From the NCBI GenBank assembly GCA_036266715.1, contig DATAXS010000025.1, positions 1 through 22,958 of the forward strand: 22,958 bases of DNA. The letters are read 5' to 3'. The translations under genes were made by a program, and so were the position numbers. Below are positions 5,478 to 13,219 of this stretch, piece after piece. Every line of letters starts with the position of its first letter. The first letter of the stretch is position 1. Source of the DNA: DATAXS01 sp036266715 (GTDB lineage: Bacteria; Patescibacteriota; Minisyncoccia; UBA6257; 2-01-FULL-56-20). The notes beneath the pieces are model-generated. The model ran no database searches. It was not told where the DNA came from and saw only the letters and a list, made by a program, of their open reading frames with translations.

Positions 5478-6116
5478 CTATTTCACGTCCACGCTCGCCC
5501 AGAGGTAACGCGACGCGAGCGTCCGGTACGGCTTCCATTGCAGCGCGATCTTCTCCGCCTGCGCGGGTGTGGGATGCTTTTTAAAGCCATACAATTTTTG
5601 CATTGCGTTCCGAAGGCCGAGGTCGCCGTAGGAAAACACGTCCTCGCGGCCGAGCGAAAACATCAGGAACATTTCCGCCGTCCAGCGGCCAATGCCCTTC
5701 ACGCGCGTGAGATGCTCTATCACTTCCTCGTCCGTCCACTTTGGCATCTTTTTAAAATCCACCGTGCCATCCAATACTTTTTTGGACAGGTCTTTCAAAA
5801 AACTCACTTTCATTTTTGAAAGGCCGGCTTTGCGCATTTTCGGCGCGGGCATTTTGATCACCTGTTGCGGCGTCGGGAATTTGCCGCGCGGGAAGAGCGC
5901 CACGAACCTATTCAAAATAGTGTCCGCCGCCTTCCCCGAAAGCTGCTGGTTTACAATGGCGTGGACGAGCGAGCGGAAATGGTCCGGCCTTCCTTGCACG
6001 CCCCACTCGTGGCCGATCTTTGCCATGCGGTCAATCACTTTTTTGAGGACTTTATCGCGGCCGAGATGTGCGAGCATGTGCGCATGGCCGCGGCCGTGTT
6101 TGGTTTTTGCCGGCAT
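5478..6116 (-). CDS. DNA-3-methyladenine glycosylase (AlkA-like, HhH-GPD)
   Basis: This base-excision repair enzyme removes alkylated purines. The 212-residue protein carries the HhH-GPD fold: an N-terminal helical part with HAIVNQQLSGKAA (about 52-64), the helix-hairpin-helix RVKGIGRWTAEMFLMF (138-153) and the Gly/Pro-Asp region ending in GDLGL, where Asp165 is the catalytic aspartate. It lacks the extra N-terminal domain of E. coli AlkA, as short family members do. It starts 9 nt after the glyA stop and precedes folD, so it rides in the folate operon. A direct metabolic link is not obvious. Confidence 0.85.
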   Translation of the reverse strand: MPAKTKHGRGHAHMLAHLGRDKVLKKVIDRMAKIGHEWGVQGRPDHFRSLVHAIVNQQLSGKAADTILNRFVALFPRGKFPTPQQVIKMPAPKMRKAGLSKMKVSFLKDLSKKVLDGTVDFKKMPKWTDEEVIEHLTRVKGIGRWTAEMFLMFSLGREDVFSYGDLGLRNAMQKLYGFKKHPTPAQAEKIALQWKPYRTLASRYLWASVDVK

Positions 6117-6125
6117 ATTATTTGA

Positions 6126-7376
6126 TTATTCAATTCCCGGCACGGGGAATTTTAACGCAAAATCTTTTACCTTGTTCCGTACCGTGGAAAGCTTCTGCTC
6201 ATCTGCGCGGTTTACGAGTGCCTCGTCCAAGAGGTCCGCCACGGTCTTCATGTCGCGCTCCGTGCACCCGCGCGTCGTGAGCGCAGGCGTCCCGAGCCGG
6301 ATGCCCGACGGATCAAGCGGCTTCCGCGGGTCAAACGGGATCATGTTCTTATTGATGGAAATGCCCGCGTGCTCCAGCGCTTTTTCCGCTTCTTTGCCCG
6401 TAATGTTCTTGCTGCCAAAAATATCCACGAGCATAAGGTGGTTGTCCGTACCGCCGGAGACGATCCTGTACCCTTTCGCCTGGAGCGCGGCGGCGAGCGC
6501 TTGGGCGTTCTTGATCACGGCCTTCGAATACGTTTGGAAATCCGGCTTCAACGCTTCGCCATACGCCACTGCCTTCGCGGCATTCACATGGTCATGCGGA
6601 CCGCCTTGCACGCCGGGGAAGACCGCCTTGTCTATTGGCCCTGCAAATTTTTCTTTACACATGATTATGGCACCGCGCGGACCGCGGAGCGTTTTGTGCG
6701 TGGTCGTGGAAACCACGTCACAAAGCGGCACGGGATTTTCCAATTGCTTCCCCGCGATGAGCCCGGCAATGTGCGCAATGTCGGCGAATAAAAATGCGCC
6801 GACCTTATCCGCAATCGCCCGGAACCGCTCCCATTCCAAAGAGCGCGAATATGCCGAGAATCCCGCGAGTATCATCTTTGGCTTTTCGCGCATAGCGATC
6901 TCCTCCACCTCGTCCATGTCGATCGTTTCCGTTTTTTTATCAACGAAGTACGGAATGATGGTATACAGCTTCCCGGAAAAATTGAGCGGGTGCCCGTGCG
7001 AAAGATGGCCGCCCTGGTCCAGGGAAAATCCCAGCACTTTGTCGCCGGGGTTCAAAAGCGCCATGTAGACCGCGAGGTTCGCGGGCGAGCCGGAAAGCGG
7101 CTGGACGTTCACATGCTCTGCGTGGAAAAGTTCCTTCGCCCGCGCAATCGCCAGATTTTCTGCGTCGTCAATGACCTCGTTGCCGCCGTAATAGCGTTTT
7201 CCCGGATACCCTTCACTATATTTGTTGGTGAGGGGCGATCCCATGGCTTCAAGCACCGCCCGGGAAACATAATTTTCGCTCGCAATAAGCTCGATGCCCT
7301 CTTTTTGGCGCTGTTCCTCGCGCTTTAGGACCTCGTAGACTTGCGGGTCTGATTTTTTTATGGCGGGATATTCCAT
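6126..7376 (-). CDS. glyA: Serine hydroxymethyltransferase
   Basis: GlyA converts serine and THF to glycine and methylene-THF, the one-carbon donor for ThyA. The 416-residue protein is the usual length. It shows IELIASENYVS (28-38), NKYSEGYPGKRYYGG (51-65), and VSTTTHKTLRGPRG (222-235), with Lys228 as the pyridoxal-phosphate lysine. The frame is open far upstream, and an ATG at 7394 adds six residues, but that ATG overlaps the predicted -10 element (7398-7393), so 7376 is chosen, giving a leader of about 10 nt. It heads the operon glyA, alkA-like, folD and diverges from dcd. Confidence 0.9.
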   Translation of the reverse strand: MEYPAIKKSDPQVYEVLKREEQRQKEGIELIASENYVSRAVLEAMGSPLTNKYSEGYPGKRYYGGNEVIDDAENLAIARAKELFHAEHVNVQPLSGSPANLAVYMALLNPGDKVLGFSLDQGGHLSHGHPLNFSGKLYTIIPYFVDKKTETIDMDEVEEIAMREKPKMILAGFSAYSRSLEWERFRAIADKVGAFLFADIAHIAGLIAGKQLENPVPLCDVVSTTTHKTLRGPRGAIIMCKEKFAGPIDKAVFPGVQGGPHDHVNAAKAVAYGEALKPDFQTYSKAVIKNAQALAAALQAKGYRIVSGGTDNHLMLVDIFGSKNITGKEAEKALEHAGISINKNMIPFDPRKPLDPSGIRLGTPALTTRGCTERDMKTVADLLDEALVNRADEQKLSTVRNKVKDFALKFPVPGIE

Positions 7377-7392
7377 TGGCGTGAATGCTTCC

Positions 7393-7421
7393 ATTGTACC
7401 TCTTTTTAAAAGTGCTACAAT
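7393..7421. promoter_or_regulatory. Symmetric divergent promoter glyA / dcd
   Basis: Plus strand: TTGTAC (7394-7399), 16-nt spacer, TACAAT (7416-7421). Minus strand: TTGTAG (7420-7415), 16-nt spacer, TACAAT (7398-7393). Each -10 overlaps the other strand's -35. The dcd ATG is 7 nt beyond its -10. Confidence 0.7.
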
Positions 7422-7428
7422 CACCTTA

Positions 7429-8034
7429 ATGATCCTCTCCGACCGAGATATTAAAAAGGCCATCGCCTCCGGGCGCATCAAAATCACCCCCGCGCCGGAT
7501 TTTGCGACCCAGCTCGGCTCGTGCTCCATTGACCTGCGGCTCGGGAACGAAGCGCGTGTGTTCCGCCCGTCAAAAGTGACGCATGTGGACGTGCGCAACA
7601 TGGCTGATGCGGAAAAAATCATGGAAGACCTTGTGATTCCCGATGGTGAACCGCTCGTGTTGCACCCGGGCGACCTCGTACTTGCAACAACGCTTGAGTG
7701 GCTGGAAATTTCTGACGACCTCATTGGCCGCATTGAGGGGCGCAGCTCTCTCGGCCGCCTTGGCATCATCGTGCACGGCACCGCGTCCATCTTTGACGCC
7801 GGGTGGAAAGGGAAGCCCGTGATGGAACTTGGCAATCTCGGCGTCGTGCCCGTTATCCTCTGGCCCGGCATGCGCATTTGCGCATTCACGTTCGAAGAGC
7901 TATCCAGCCCCGCGGAAGTTCCCTACACCGACAAGAAAGCGAACAAATACGCCGGCCAGGCAAAACCGCTCGCCTCGCAGTTCGCGCGCGAAGTGGATGA
8001 GAAAAAAATTTCCCGCAAGGACGTAAAAATATAA
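7429..8034 (+). CDS. dcd: dCTP deaminase
   Basis: Dcd deaminates dCTP to dUTP; some relatives go on to dUMP. The 201 residues include SIDLRLG (33-39), the signature GRSSLGRLGIIVHGTASIFD (104-123) and GKPVMELGNLG (128-138), in which Glu133 is the expected catalytic glutamate. No separate dUTPase is in the window, so a bifunctional dUMP-forming enzyme is possible, but this cannot be decided by eye. The start is set by the promoter 7 nt upstream (leaderless). It leads the operon dcd, CYTH, thyA, with gaps of 3 and 4 nt. Confidence 0.88.
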   Translation: MILSDRDIKKAIASGRIKITPAPDFATQLGSCSIDLRLGNEARVFRPSKVTHVDVRNMADAEKIMEDLVIPDGEPLVLHPGDLVLATTLEWLEISDDLIGRIEGRSSLGRLGIIVHGTASIFDAGWKGKPVMELGNLGVVPVILWPGMRICAFTFEELSSPAEVPYTDKKANKYAGQAKPLASQFAREVDEKKISRKDVKI

Positions 8035-8037
8035 CCA

Positions 8038-8712
8038 ATGGCCGGCAGTTCCTACGAGATAGAGATCAAGTCGCTTCTTGGCGGCCCGGAGAACGCGGAG
8101 CGTTTGCGCACGGAGATGAAAAAACTGGACTCGTCGCTCAAGAAAGTGAGCACGCACACCCAGCTCAATCACTATTTTGAGGGCAAGGGCGATTTTACCG
8201 CAGTCGCGAAGGCGATCCCGGATGCGGCGCAACAAAAAGCGTTCGTAGATCTCGCAAATAAGGCGAAAGATTTTTCCTTGCGTACGCGTGATGCGGACGG
8301 GAAGGTTTTTCTGGTCCTCAAGGCGTCCATAGACGATACGACGAGTGCCAACGGCACCGCGCGCCAAGAATTGAGCGAAGAAATCCCGGTATCCCTGGAC
8401 GCATTGGACGCCGCCATCTTGAGTGCCGGCTTTTCCTACCAGGCAAAGTGGTCGCGCGCCCGCGAGGAATATGAGTTTTTGGGCGCAAACGTGACGATAG
8501 ACAAAAATGCCGGCTATGGCTACCTTGCCGAGTTTGAGATAATCGAAAACGACCCCTCCCGGGCGGATGCCACCAAGGCAAAACTGCGGGATATCATGCA
8601 AAAATTGGGGGTGAAAGAGCTGAACCAGGACCGCCTCGCCCGGATGTTCGCCTTCTATAACCTGCATTGGCAGGAATATTATGGAACCGAGAATATCTTC
8701 GTGATAGAGTAG
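8038..8712 (+). CDS. CYTH-domain protein (triphosphate-binding tunnel fold)
   Basis: CYTH proteins bind triphosphates in a tunnel and act as class IV adenylate cyclases or as thiamine- or inorganic-triphosphatases. The 224 residues begin with the hallmark ExExK (Glu7, Glu9, Lys11), followed by charged strands such as FSLRTRDADGKVFLVLKAS and WSRAREEYEFLGANVTIDKN, and YLAEFEIIE near the C-terminus. The metal- and phosphate-binding residues therefore look intact. The substrate cannot be told from sequence. Its place between dcd and thyA suggests a nucleotide triphosphate role, which is inference only. Confidence 0.75.
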   Translation: MAGSSYEIEIKSLLGGPENAERLRTEMKKLDSSLKKVSTHTQLNHYFEGKGDFTAVAKAIPDAAQQKAFVDLANKAKDFSLRTRDADGKVFLVLKASIDDTTSANGTARQELSEEIPVSLDALDAAILSAGFSYQAKWSRAREEYEFLGANVTIDKNAGYGYLAEFEIIENDPSRADATKAKLRDIMQKLGVKELNQDRLARMFAFYNLHWQEYYGTENIFVIE

Positions 8713-8716
8713 GCGT

Positions 8717-9760
8717 ATGAGCGACTCTCCGCAAACTCCTCGCGCGCCGCATGATGGCCCCGCCACGCGCCACCCCGAAGAGCAATATCTTGACCTGCTC
8801 CGCGATATTTTGTCGCACGGCGAAAAACAGACCGACAAGGGGACGGGCGATGTGACGTGGAGCGTCTTTGGCCGCCAGCTCCGCTTTGATCTCTCGCAAG
8901 GATTTCCCCTGCTCACCACAAAGCGTTTGTACTGGAAAGGAATTTTGCACGAACTGTATTGGTTCCTCTCCGGGCAGTCCAATATAAAATATCTCGTGGA
9001 CAACAACGTCCACATTTGGGACGATTATCCGTACCGCATCTATCACGAAAAAATGGTGAAGGGCGCGCTGCCGCAGCTCACCAAAGACGAATTCATTGCA
9101 AAGATCGCGGCCGATGCCGACTTTGCAAAAACATACGGTGAACTCCCGCACATCTACGGCGAACTCTGGCGCCGCTGGCCGGCAAAGAACGGCCGTACGG
9201 TGGACCAAGTGCAGTGGGTGGTGAACGACCTCAAGAAAGACCCGGACGCGCACAACGCGCTCGTGACCTCCTGGAATCCTGAATACCTTTACGAAATGGC
9301 GTTGCCGAACGAAGCGGCGCGCTTCCCCATTTGCCACAATATGTACCAAGCGAACGTAAAGAACGGCAAACTCTCTTTGCAGCTTTACCAGCGGTCCGCG
9401 GATATTTTCCTCGGCGTGCCATTCAACATTGCGAGCTACGCGCTGCTCACCATTATCTTGGCGCGCGCAACGGGCAACGAGCCAGGCGAGTTCGTCCACA
9501 CCTTCGGCGACGTGCACATTTACGACACGCATGTTGCGGCAGTCAAAGAGCAGCTCACCCGTGCGCCAAAACCCCTGCCCACGCTCACGCTTGATCCCAC
9601 GGTCAAAACCATAGATGATTTCCGCCCCGCGCACGCGTTGCTTGCCGGCTATGACCCCCATCCCGCCATAAAGGCAGAGCTCGCCGTGGTGGGCGGCCTT
9701 GTGACAGAAGAGTGGAAGCAATTTGCCGCGGAAAAGAAGGCGGCGCAGAAGAACGGCTAG
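8717..9760 (+). CDS. thyA: Thymidylate synthase
   Basis: ThyA methylates dUMP to dTMP using methylene-THF and releases dihydrofolate. The 347-residue protein is longer than the roughly 264 of E. coli; extra length lies in the N-terminal leader (about 1-20) and an insertion at about 105-145. Key motifs are PLLTTKR (64-70), the active-site Cys206 in FPICHNMYQ, LQLYQRSADIFLGVPFNIASY (dUMP binding, about 221-241) and HIYDTH. It ends 44 nt before the convergent folA stop. It is the third gene of the dcd operon. Confidence 0.92.
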   Translation: MSDSPQTPRAPHDGPATRHPEEQYLDLLRDILSHGEKQTDKGTGDVTWSVFGRQLRFDLSQGFPLLTTKRLYWKGILHELYWFLSGQSNIKYLVDNNVHIWDDYPYRIYHEKMVKGALPQLTKDEFIAKIAADADFAKTYGELPHIYGELWRRWPAKNGRTVDQVQWVVNDLKKDPDAHNALVTSWNPEYLYEMALPNEAARFPICHNMYQANVKNGKLSLQLYQRSADIFLGVPFNIASYALLTIILARATGNEPGEFVHTFGDVHIYDTHVAAVKEQLTRAPKPLPTLTLDPTVKTIDDFRPAHALLAGYDPHPAIKAELAVVGGLVTEEWKQFAAEKKAAQKNG

Positions 9761-9804
9761 GTTTAGGGTTTTTACGCGCCGCCCTCGCCCCCAGCCCCGC
9801 CCCG

Positions 9805-10305
9805 CTAAGCCCGTTCGTACTCTCTAAACACAAACGCGTGCGGATGCTTTTCGTCCCGCGCGTGGGACTCTTCTTTTATGAGGCGCCACTCTTTTTCGCC
9901 AAATTCCGGGAAATATTTATCCGCTTTCGGACTTGCATCAACGAGCGTCAAATATATTTTTTGGGCGTAGGGCAGGGCAAGCTTATAGATCTCCGCCCCG
10001 CCGATCACAAAAACCTTACGGTCGTTTCCCGCTGGATCATTTTTTGTTTCGGCAAGCGCCTCTTCCATTGAACCAACAACCACACACCCGTCGGCCTTAA
10101 AATCTTTGTTCCTTGTTATAATAATATTTTTACGATCTGGAAGCGGCTTGCCGATGGACTCATACGTTTTCCGTCCCATGATGACCGTGTGCCCGCGCGT
10201 GAGCGCTTTGAAATGCTTGAGGTCGTCCGGCAGGTGCCACGGCAATTGATCGCCGAGACCGAATTCCCGGTTCTTGCCCATTGCGCCGATGAGGGAGATA
10301 TTCAT
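9805..10305 (-). CDS. folA: Dihydrofolate reductase
   Basis: DHFR reduces the dihydrofolate made by ThyA back to THF with NADPH. The 166-residue protein shows MNISLIGAMGKNREFG, LPWHLPDDLKHF (21-32) with Asp28 as the catalytic acid, HTVIMGRKTYESIG (NADPH site) and VFVIGGAEIY. An upstream extension of four codons would run into tRNA-His, so Met at 10305 is chosen. The ATG lies only 2 nt after the tRNA-His discriminator base on the same strand, so tRNA processing would release an almost leaderless mRNA. No Shine-Dalgarno site is possible apart from the tRNA itself. Confidence 0.9.
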   Translation of the reverse strand: MNISLIGAMGKNREFGLGDQLPWHLPDDLKHFKALTRGHTVIMGRKTYESIGKPLPDRKNIIITRNKDFKADGCVVVGSMEEALAETKNDPAGNDRKVFVIGGAEIYKLALPYAQKIYLTLVDASPKADKYFPEFGEKEWRLIKEESHARDEKHPHAFVFREYERA

Positions 10306-10307
10306 TG

Positions 10308-10379
10308 GGCGTCTCACGGGAATCGAACCCGTATCGCTTCTGCCACAGAGAAGAGCTTTACCATTAAGCTAGAGACGCC
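10308..10379 (-). tRNA. tRNA-His(GTG)
   Basis: The extra G at -1 is encoded (10379) and faces C73 (10308), the histidine identity pair. Acceptor GCGTCTC/GAGACGC, D stem AGCT/AGCT-type arm with AATGGTA loop, anticodon stem CTTCT/AGAAG with loop CTGTGGC (anticodon GTG), T stem ACGGG/CCCGT with loop TTCGATT. CCA is not encoded; folA begins 2 nt later. Confidence 0.9.
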
Positions 10380-10407
10380 ATCATTCAACCACAGCTCGAC
10401 GCTTACT

Positions 10408-10435
10408 ATTATGCATATGTTCCGGGAAATGGCAA
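10408..10435 (-). promoter_or_regulatory. Promoter of tRNA-His and folA
   Basis: On the minus strand, TTGCCA (10435-10430), 16-nt spacer, CATAAT (10413-10408), about 28 nt before the tRNA 5' end. No other folA promoter fits between tRNA and gene. Confidence 0.55.
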
Positions 10436-10547
10436 CCGCGGCCGCCCGCGCCGTCAAGGACTTTTTAATCTTTTTTTAATGCAGGATCCGGTAGTATCCC
10501 CTTAGCACCATTGCCGACCATGCCCTCGTAAAACTCCACAGCACGAG

Positions 10548-10576
10548 TTGACCCTTTGCCGCTATCTTTATATAAT
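10548..10576 (+). promoter_or_regulatory. Promoter of ftsH
   Basis: TTGACC (10548-10553), 17-nt spacer, TATAAT (10571-10576), with the ATG at 10586 after 9 nt. A near-consensus promoter giving a leaderless or 1-3 nt leader mRNA. Confidence 0.8.
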
Positions 10577-10585
10577 CTATTTTAC

Positions 10586-12415
10586 ATGTCCAACCTAACC
10601 AAAAACATCCTCTGGGGAATACTCGCGCTGATCGTCATTTCGCTCATCTTCTCGCTCTTCGTGACGCCCGGCGCGTCCACCACGACGCTCAGCCTGAGCC
10701 AGCTTGCCACCGATATAAATAGCGGTCAGGTCAAGCAGGTAAAGGTGAACGGGGACGAGCTCGATATCACGATGACCGACGGCACACAGGCCGTGTCACA
10801 AAAAGAAACGGAGTCGGGGCTCACCGATACGCTCAAGAATCTTGGGGTGACCGATCAGGCGCTCTCCAATGTTGATCTCCAGGTGGTCAACCAGTCCGGT
10901 TGGCAGTTCTGGGCCGAGCTCCTGCTCCCCACCCTGCTTTCTATTATTGCGATCGGCGTCCTCTTCTGGCTCATGTTCCGCCAGGCGCGCTCCGGCGTGA
11001 ACCAGGCGTTCAGCTTCGGCCGTTCCAACCTGCGGCTTTCCAGCTTCAAAGACAAAGTCACCTTCAAAGACGTCGCCGGCCTCAAAGAGGCAAAAGAGGA
11101 ATTAATAGAAGTTGTTGATTTCTTAAAAAATCCTAAAAAGTTTCTTGACTTGGGCGCGCGTATTCCCCGCGGCATTTTGCTCATGGGCCCTCCCGGAAGC
11201 GGAAAAACGCTTATGGCGCGCGCGGTCGCGGGCGAAAGCGGCGTCCCCTTCTTCTTTATGTCCGGCTCGGAATTCGTGGAAATGTTCGTGGGCGTGGGTG
11301 CCTCGCGCACGCGCGATGCATTCATGACGGCCAAGCGCGCCGCGCCAGCCATCCTCTTTATTGACGAAATAGACGCCATCGGGCGCCAGCGCGGCGCGGG
11401 GCTCGGCGGCGGGAACGACGAACGCGAGCAGACCCTGAACCAGATCCTCGTGGAAATGGACGGCTTTGACCGGGAAACACGCGTCATCGTGCTTGCGGCC
11501 ACCAACCGCCCCGACATCCTTGACCCTGCGCTTCTCCGGCCGGGCCGGTTTGACCGGCGCGTCATTCTTGACCTCCCCGACATGAACGACCGCGAGGCGA
11601 TTTTGAAGATCCATGCGCAAGGGAAATCTCTGGACAAGAACATTGACCTCCATCGCGTGGCAATGCGCACCCCCGGTTTCTCCGGCGCCGACCTTGCGAA
11701 CCTCATGAACGAGGCGGCGATCGTGACCGCGCGGCGCGGCAAGACCATCATCGGCCAGGACGAGCTCTTTGAGGCGGCGGAAAAGGTGATCCTCGGTCCC
11801 GAACGGAAGAGCCGCGTCATCTCGCCAAAGGAGAAAGAGATCACGGCGTATCACGAAGGCGGCCACGCGCTCGTGGCGGCGGCCGTGAAGGACGCCGACC
11901 CCGTGCAGAAGGTCTCTATTATCAGCCGCGGCTTTGCCGGCGGCTATACCATGAAGCTTCCCACGGAGGATCAGCACCTCAAGACCCGCAACCAATTCCT
12001 CGCCGACCTCGCCATGATGATGGGCGGCTACGCATCGGAAAAGCTCACTTTTGGGGATGTTTCCACCGGCGCTTCAAACGACCTCAAAGAAGCCTCCAGC
12101 CTGGCACGGCGGCTCGTGACGCGCTACGGCATGAGCGACCTCGGCCCCATGACCTTTGGCAAGAGCGAAGAACTCGTGTTCTTGGGCCGCGAGATCGCTA
12201 CCGAAAAGGATTATTCGGAGAAGGTTGCGGCGGAGATAGACGAACAAGTACATGGATTCATCTTCCGCGCCTACGATACTGCGGAAAAAATATTGAAGGC
12301 GAACAAAAACGCGCTCAAAAAGATCGCGGACACGCTCATCCAAAAGGAAACTCTTGAACAGGAAGATTTCTACGGCCTTTTGAAGCCGTACAAGATAAAG
12401 CCGATTGCGGCGTAG
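10586..12415 (+). CDS. ftsH: ATP-dependent zinc metalloprotease FtsH
   Basis: FtsH is a membrane-bound hexameric AAA+ protease that degrades misfolded and regulatory proteins. The 609 residues show two membrane helices (about 9-28 and 112-131) flanking an outer domain, Walker A GPPGSGKT (201-208), Walker B ILFIDE (256-261), the second region of homology ATNRPDILDPALLRPGRFDR (305-324), the zinc motif HEGGH (423-427) and the third-ligand region TGASNDLKEA. The zinc motif has Gly in place of the common Ala (HEAGH), which should not harm binding. The start is set by the promoter at 10548-10576. It stands alone, followed by tRNA-Ile on the other strand. Confidence 0.95.
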   Translation: MSNLTKNILWGILALIVISLIFSLFVTPGASTTTLSLSQLATDINSGQVKQVKVNGDELDITMTDGTQAVSQKETESGLTDTLKNLGVTDQALSNVDLQVVNQSGWQFWAELLLPTLLSIIAIGVLFWLMFRQARSGVNQAFSFGRSNLRLSSFKDKVTFKDVAGLKEAKEELIEVVDFLKNPKKFLDLGARIPRGILLMGPPGSGKTLMARAVAGESGVPFFFMSGSEFVEMFVGVGASRTRDAFMTAKRAAPAILFIDEIDAIGRQRGAGLGGGNDEREQTLNQILVEMDGFDRETRVIVLAATNRPDILDPALLRPGRFDRRVILDLPDMNDREAILKIHAQGKSLDKNIDLHRVAMRTPGFSGADLANLMNEAAIVTARRGKTIIGQDELFEAAEKVILGPERKSRVISPKEKEITAYHEGGHALVAAAVKDADPVQKVSIISRGFAGGYTMKLPTEDQHLKTRNQFLADLAMMMGGYASEKLTFGDVSTGASNDLKEASSLARRLVTRYGMSDLGPMTFGKSEELVFLGREIATEKDYSEKVAAEIDEQVHGFIFRAYDTAEKILKANKNALKKIADTLIQKETLEQEDFYGLLKPYKIKPIAA

Positions 12416-12428
12416 TGGGTAGTTGGTG

Positions 12429-12500
12429 TGGGCCTGGATGGAGTCGAACCATCGTTAGTGCTTTATAAGAGCACCGTTCTGACCGTTGAACTACGGGCCC
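12429..12500 (-). tRNA. tRNA-Ile(TAT)
   Basis: Acceptor GGGCCCG/CAGGCCC with one C6-A67 mismatch, D stem GTTC/GAAC, anticodon stem GTGCT/AGCAC with loop CTTATAA (anticodon TAT), T stem GATGG/CCATC with loop TTCGACT, discriminator A. CCA is not encoded. It reads AUA directly, so the lysidine-modified CAT tRNA used by most bacteria would not be needed for that codon. The stop codon of the HTH gene lies within its first bases. Confidence 0.85.
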
Positions 12501-13159
12501 AAGTAAAAATCTCTCAACACGCGCAAACCCATTAATACTCTTTTTGCAACCATAGCATTAAACAAAAGTACGTTGCAAGTACCGTGACCAAAACCATTTT
12601 TATAAGATAATTCTGCCAGCGCGCTTTTTTTGATATACGGCTTTTTAAAATTTTTTCGACCTACTTTTAATGTTTTCGACCAAAATTTCACTTCTTTGGA
12701 TATATCCATATCCCGATAAAGATGAAGCCGAATTTTTATCTCTTCCTTGGGGATACCGAAAGATTTTTGTAACCAAACTATAAAAGCTTTTACGATTGCC
12801 GGATTGGTATTGGACAGTGAAACTTCCATGGTCCTCGTTTTTCCTCCTTCGCCCCAATATAAAAAGAGTCCGCCGATAAAGATGTCCCGCGCCGTTAGTT
12901 TGTTTATGTAACCCTTCTCCTTTTGGTAGACAGCCATAAGAGCCTTTTCTCTATTTCTCCTGCGCGTTTCCCTATAATGCTCGATTCTCACGTGATTCCA
13001 ATCTCTTAGCGCCTTTAATCGGGCCTCTGATAAAGGCCGTTCTCTCAGCCAAACGCTGAGGGTGCTTTTACTCACTCCAAGCTCTTTTTTGATCTCGCTG
13101 TAGCTTTTACCCTCCTTGCGGAGCTGAATTGCTCTTTGCTGCGCTTCTCGTTTTGCCAT
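12491..13159 (-). CDS. HTH protein with a putative LAGLIDADG-like C-terminal domain
   Basis: The 222 residues have a resolvase-type helix-turn-helix at about 6-40 (KEGKSYSEIKKELGVSKSTLSVWL), a basic linker (about 45-90), and a domain starting IGGLFLYWGEGGKT (95-108), followed by SLSNTNPAIVKAFIVWL and IRLHLYRDMDI. The GG-LYWGEG core and the strand/helix pattern resemble LAGLIDADG-type nuclease folds; this is inference by pattern. The gene is AT-rich against its neighbours and its TAG stop overlaps the first 10 bases of tRNA-Ile, suggesting insertion next to a tRNA. TATAAT ends 8 nt before the ATG (leaderless), inside a palindrome that may be an autoregulatory operator. Confidence 0.6.
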   Translation of the reverse strand: MAKREAQQRAIQLRKEGKSYSEIKKELGVSKSTLSVWLRERPLSEARLKALRDWNHVRIEHYRETRRRNREKALMAVYQKEKGYINKLTARDIFIGGLFLYWGEGGKTRTMEVSLSNTNPAIVKAFIVWLQKSFGIPKEEIKIRLHLYRDMDISKEVKFWSKTLKVGRKNFKKPYIKKSALAELSYKNGFGHGTCNVLLFNAMVAKRVLMGLRVLRDFYLGP

Positions 13160-13167
13160 AAACGAAC

Positions 13168-13196
13168 ATTATATACTATTTTTATTAATAGTATAT
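13168..13196 (-). promoter_or_regulatory. Promoter with overlapping 10-bp inverted repeat (putative operator)
   Basis: Minus-strand TATAAT (13173-13168). A perfect inverted repeat ATATACTATT (13171-13180), spacer TTTATT, AATAGTATAT (13187-13196) overlaps the -10 and fills the spacer region. The -35 is poor. Confidence 0.55.
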
Positions 13197-13219
13197 TAAA
13201 GGTTCGATAATTGCAAAGC

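Noticed and set aside
5692..7068. 458-codon plus-strand ORF opposite glyA and the AlkA-like gene
   Set aside because: It is the antisense shadow of two well-conserved genes. High GC keeps such frames open; no domain is seen.
7377..7889. Long N-terminal extension of glyA, including the ATG at 7394
   Set aside because: The extension is antisense to dcd, lies beyond the normal SHMT start, and the 7394 ATG overlaps the -10 element.
7900..9721. Long minus-strand ORFs (371 and 375 codons) opposite dcd, the CYTH gene and thyA
   Set aside because: Shadows of conserved plus-strand genes with no signature of their own.
10855..11995. 329- and 290-codon minus-strand ORFs opposite ftsH
   Set aside because: Antisense of the highly conserved AAA+ domain; compositionally biased and without motifs.
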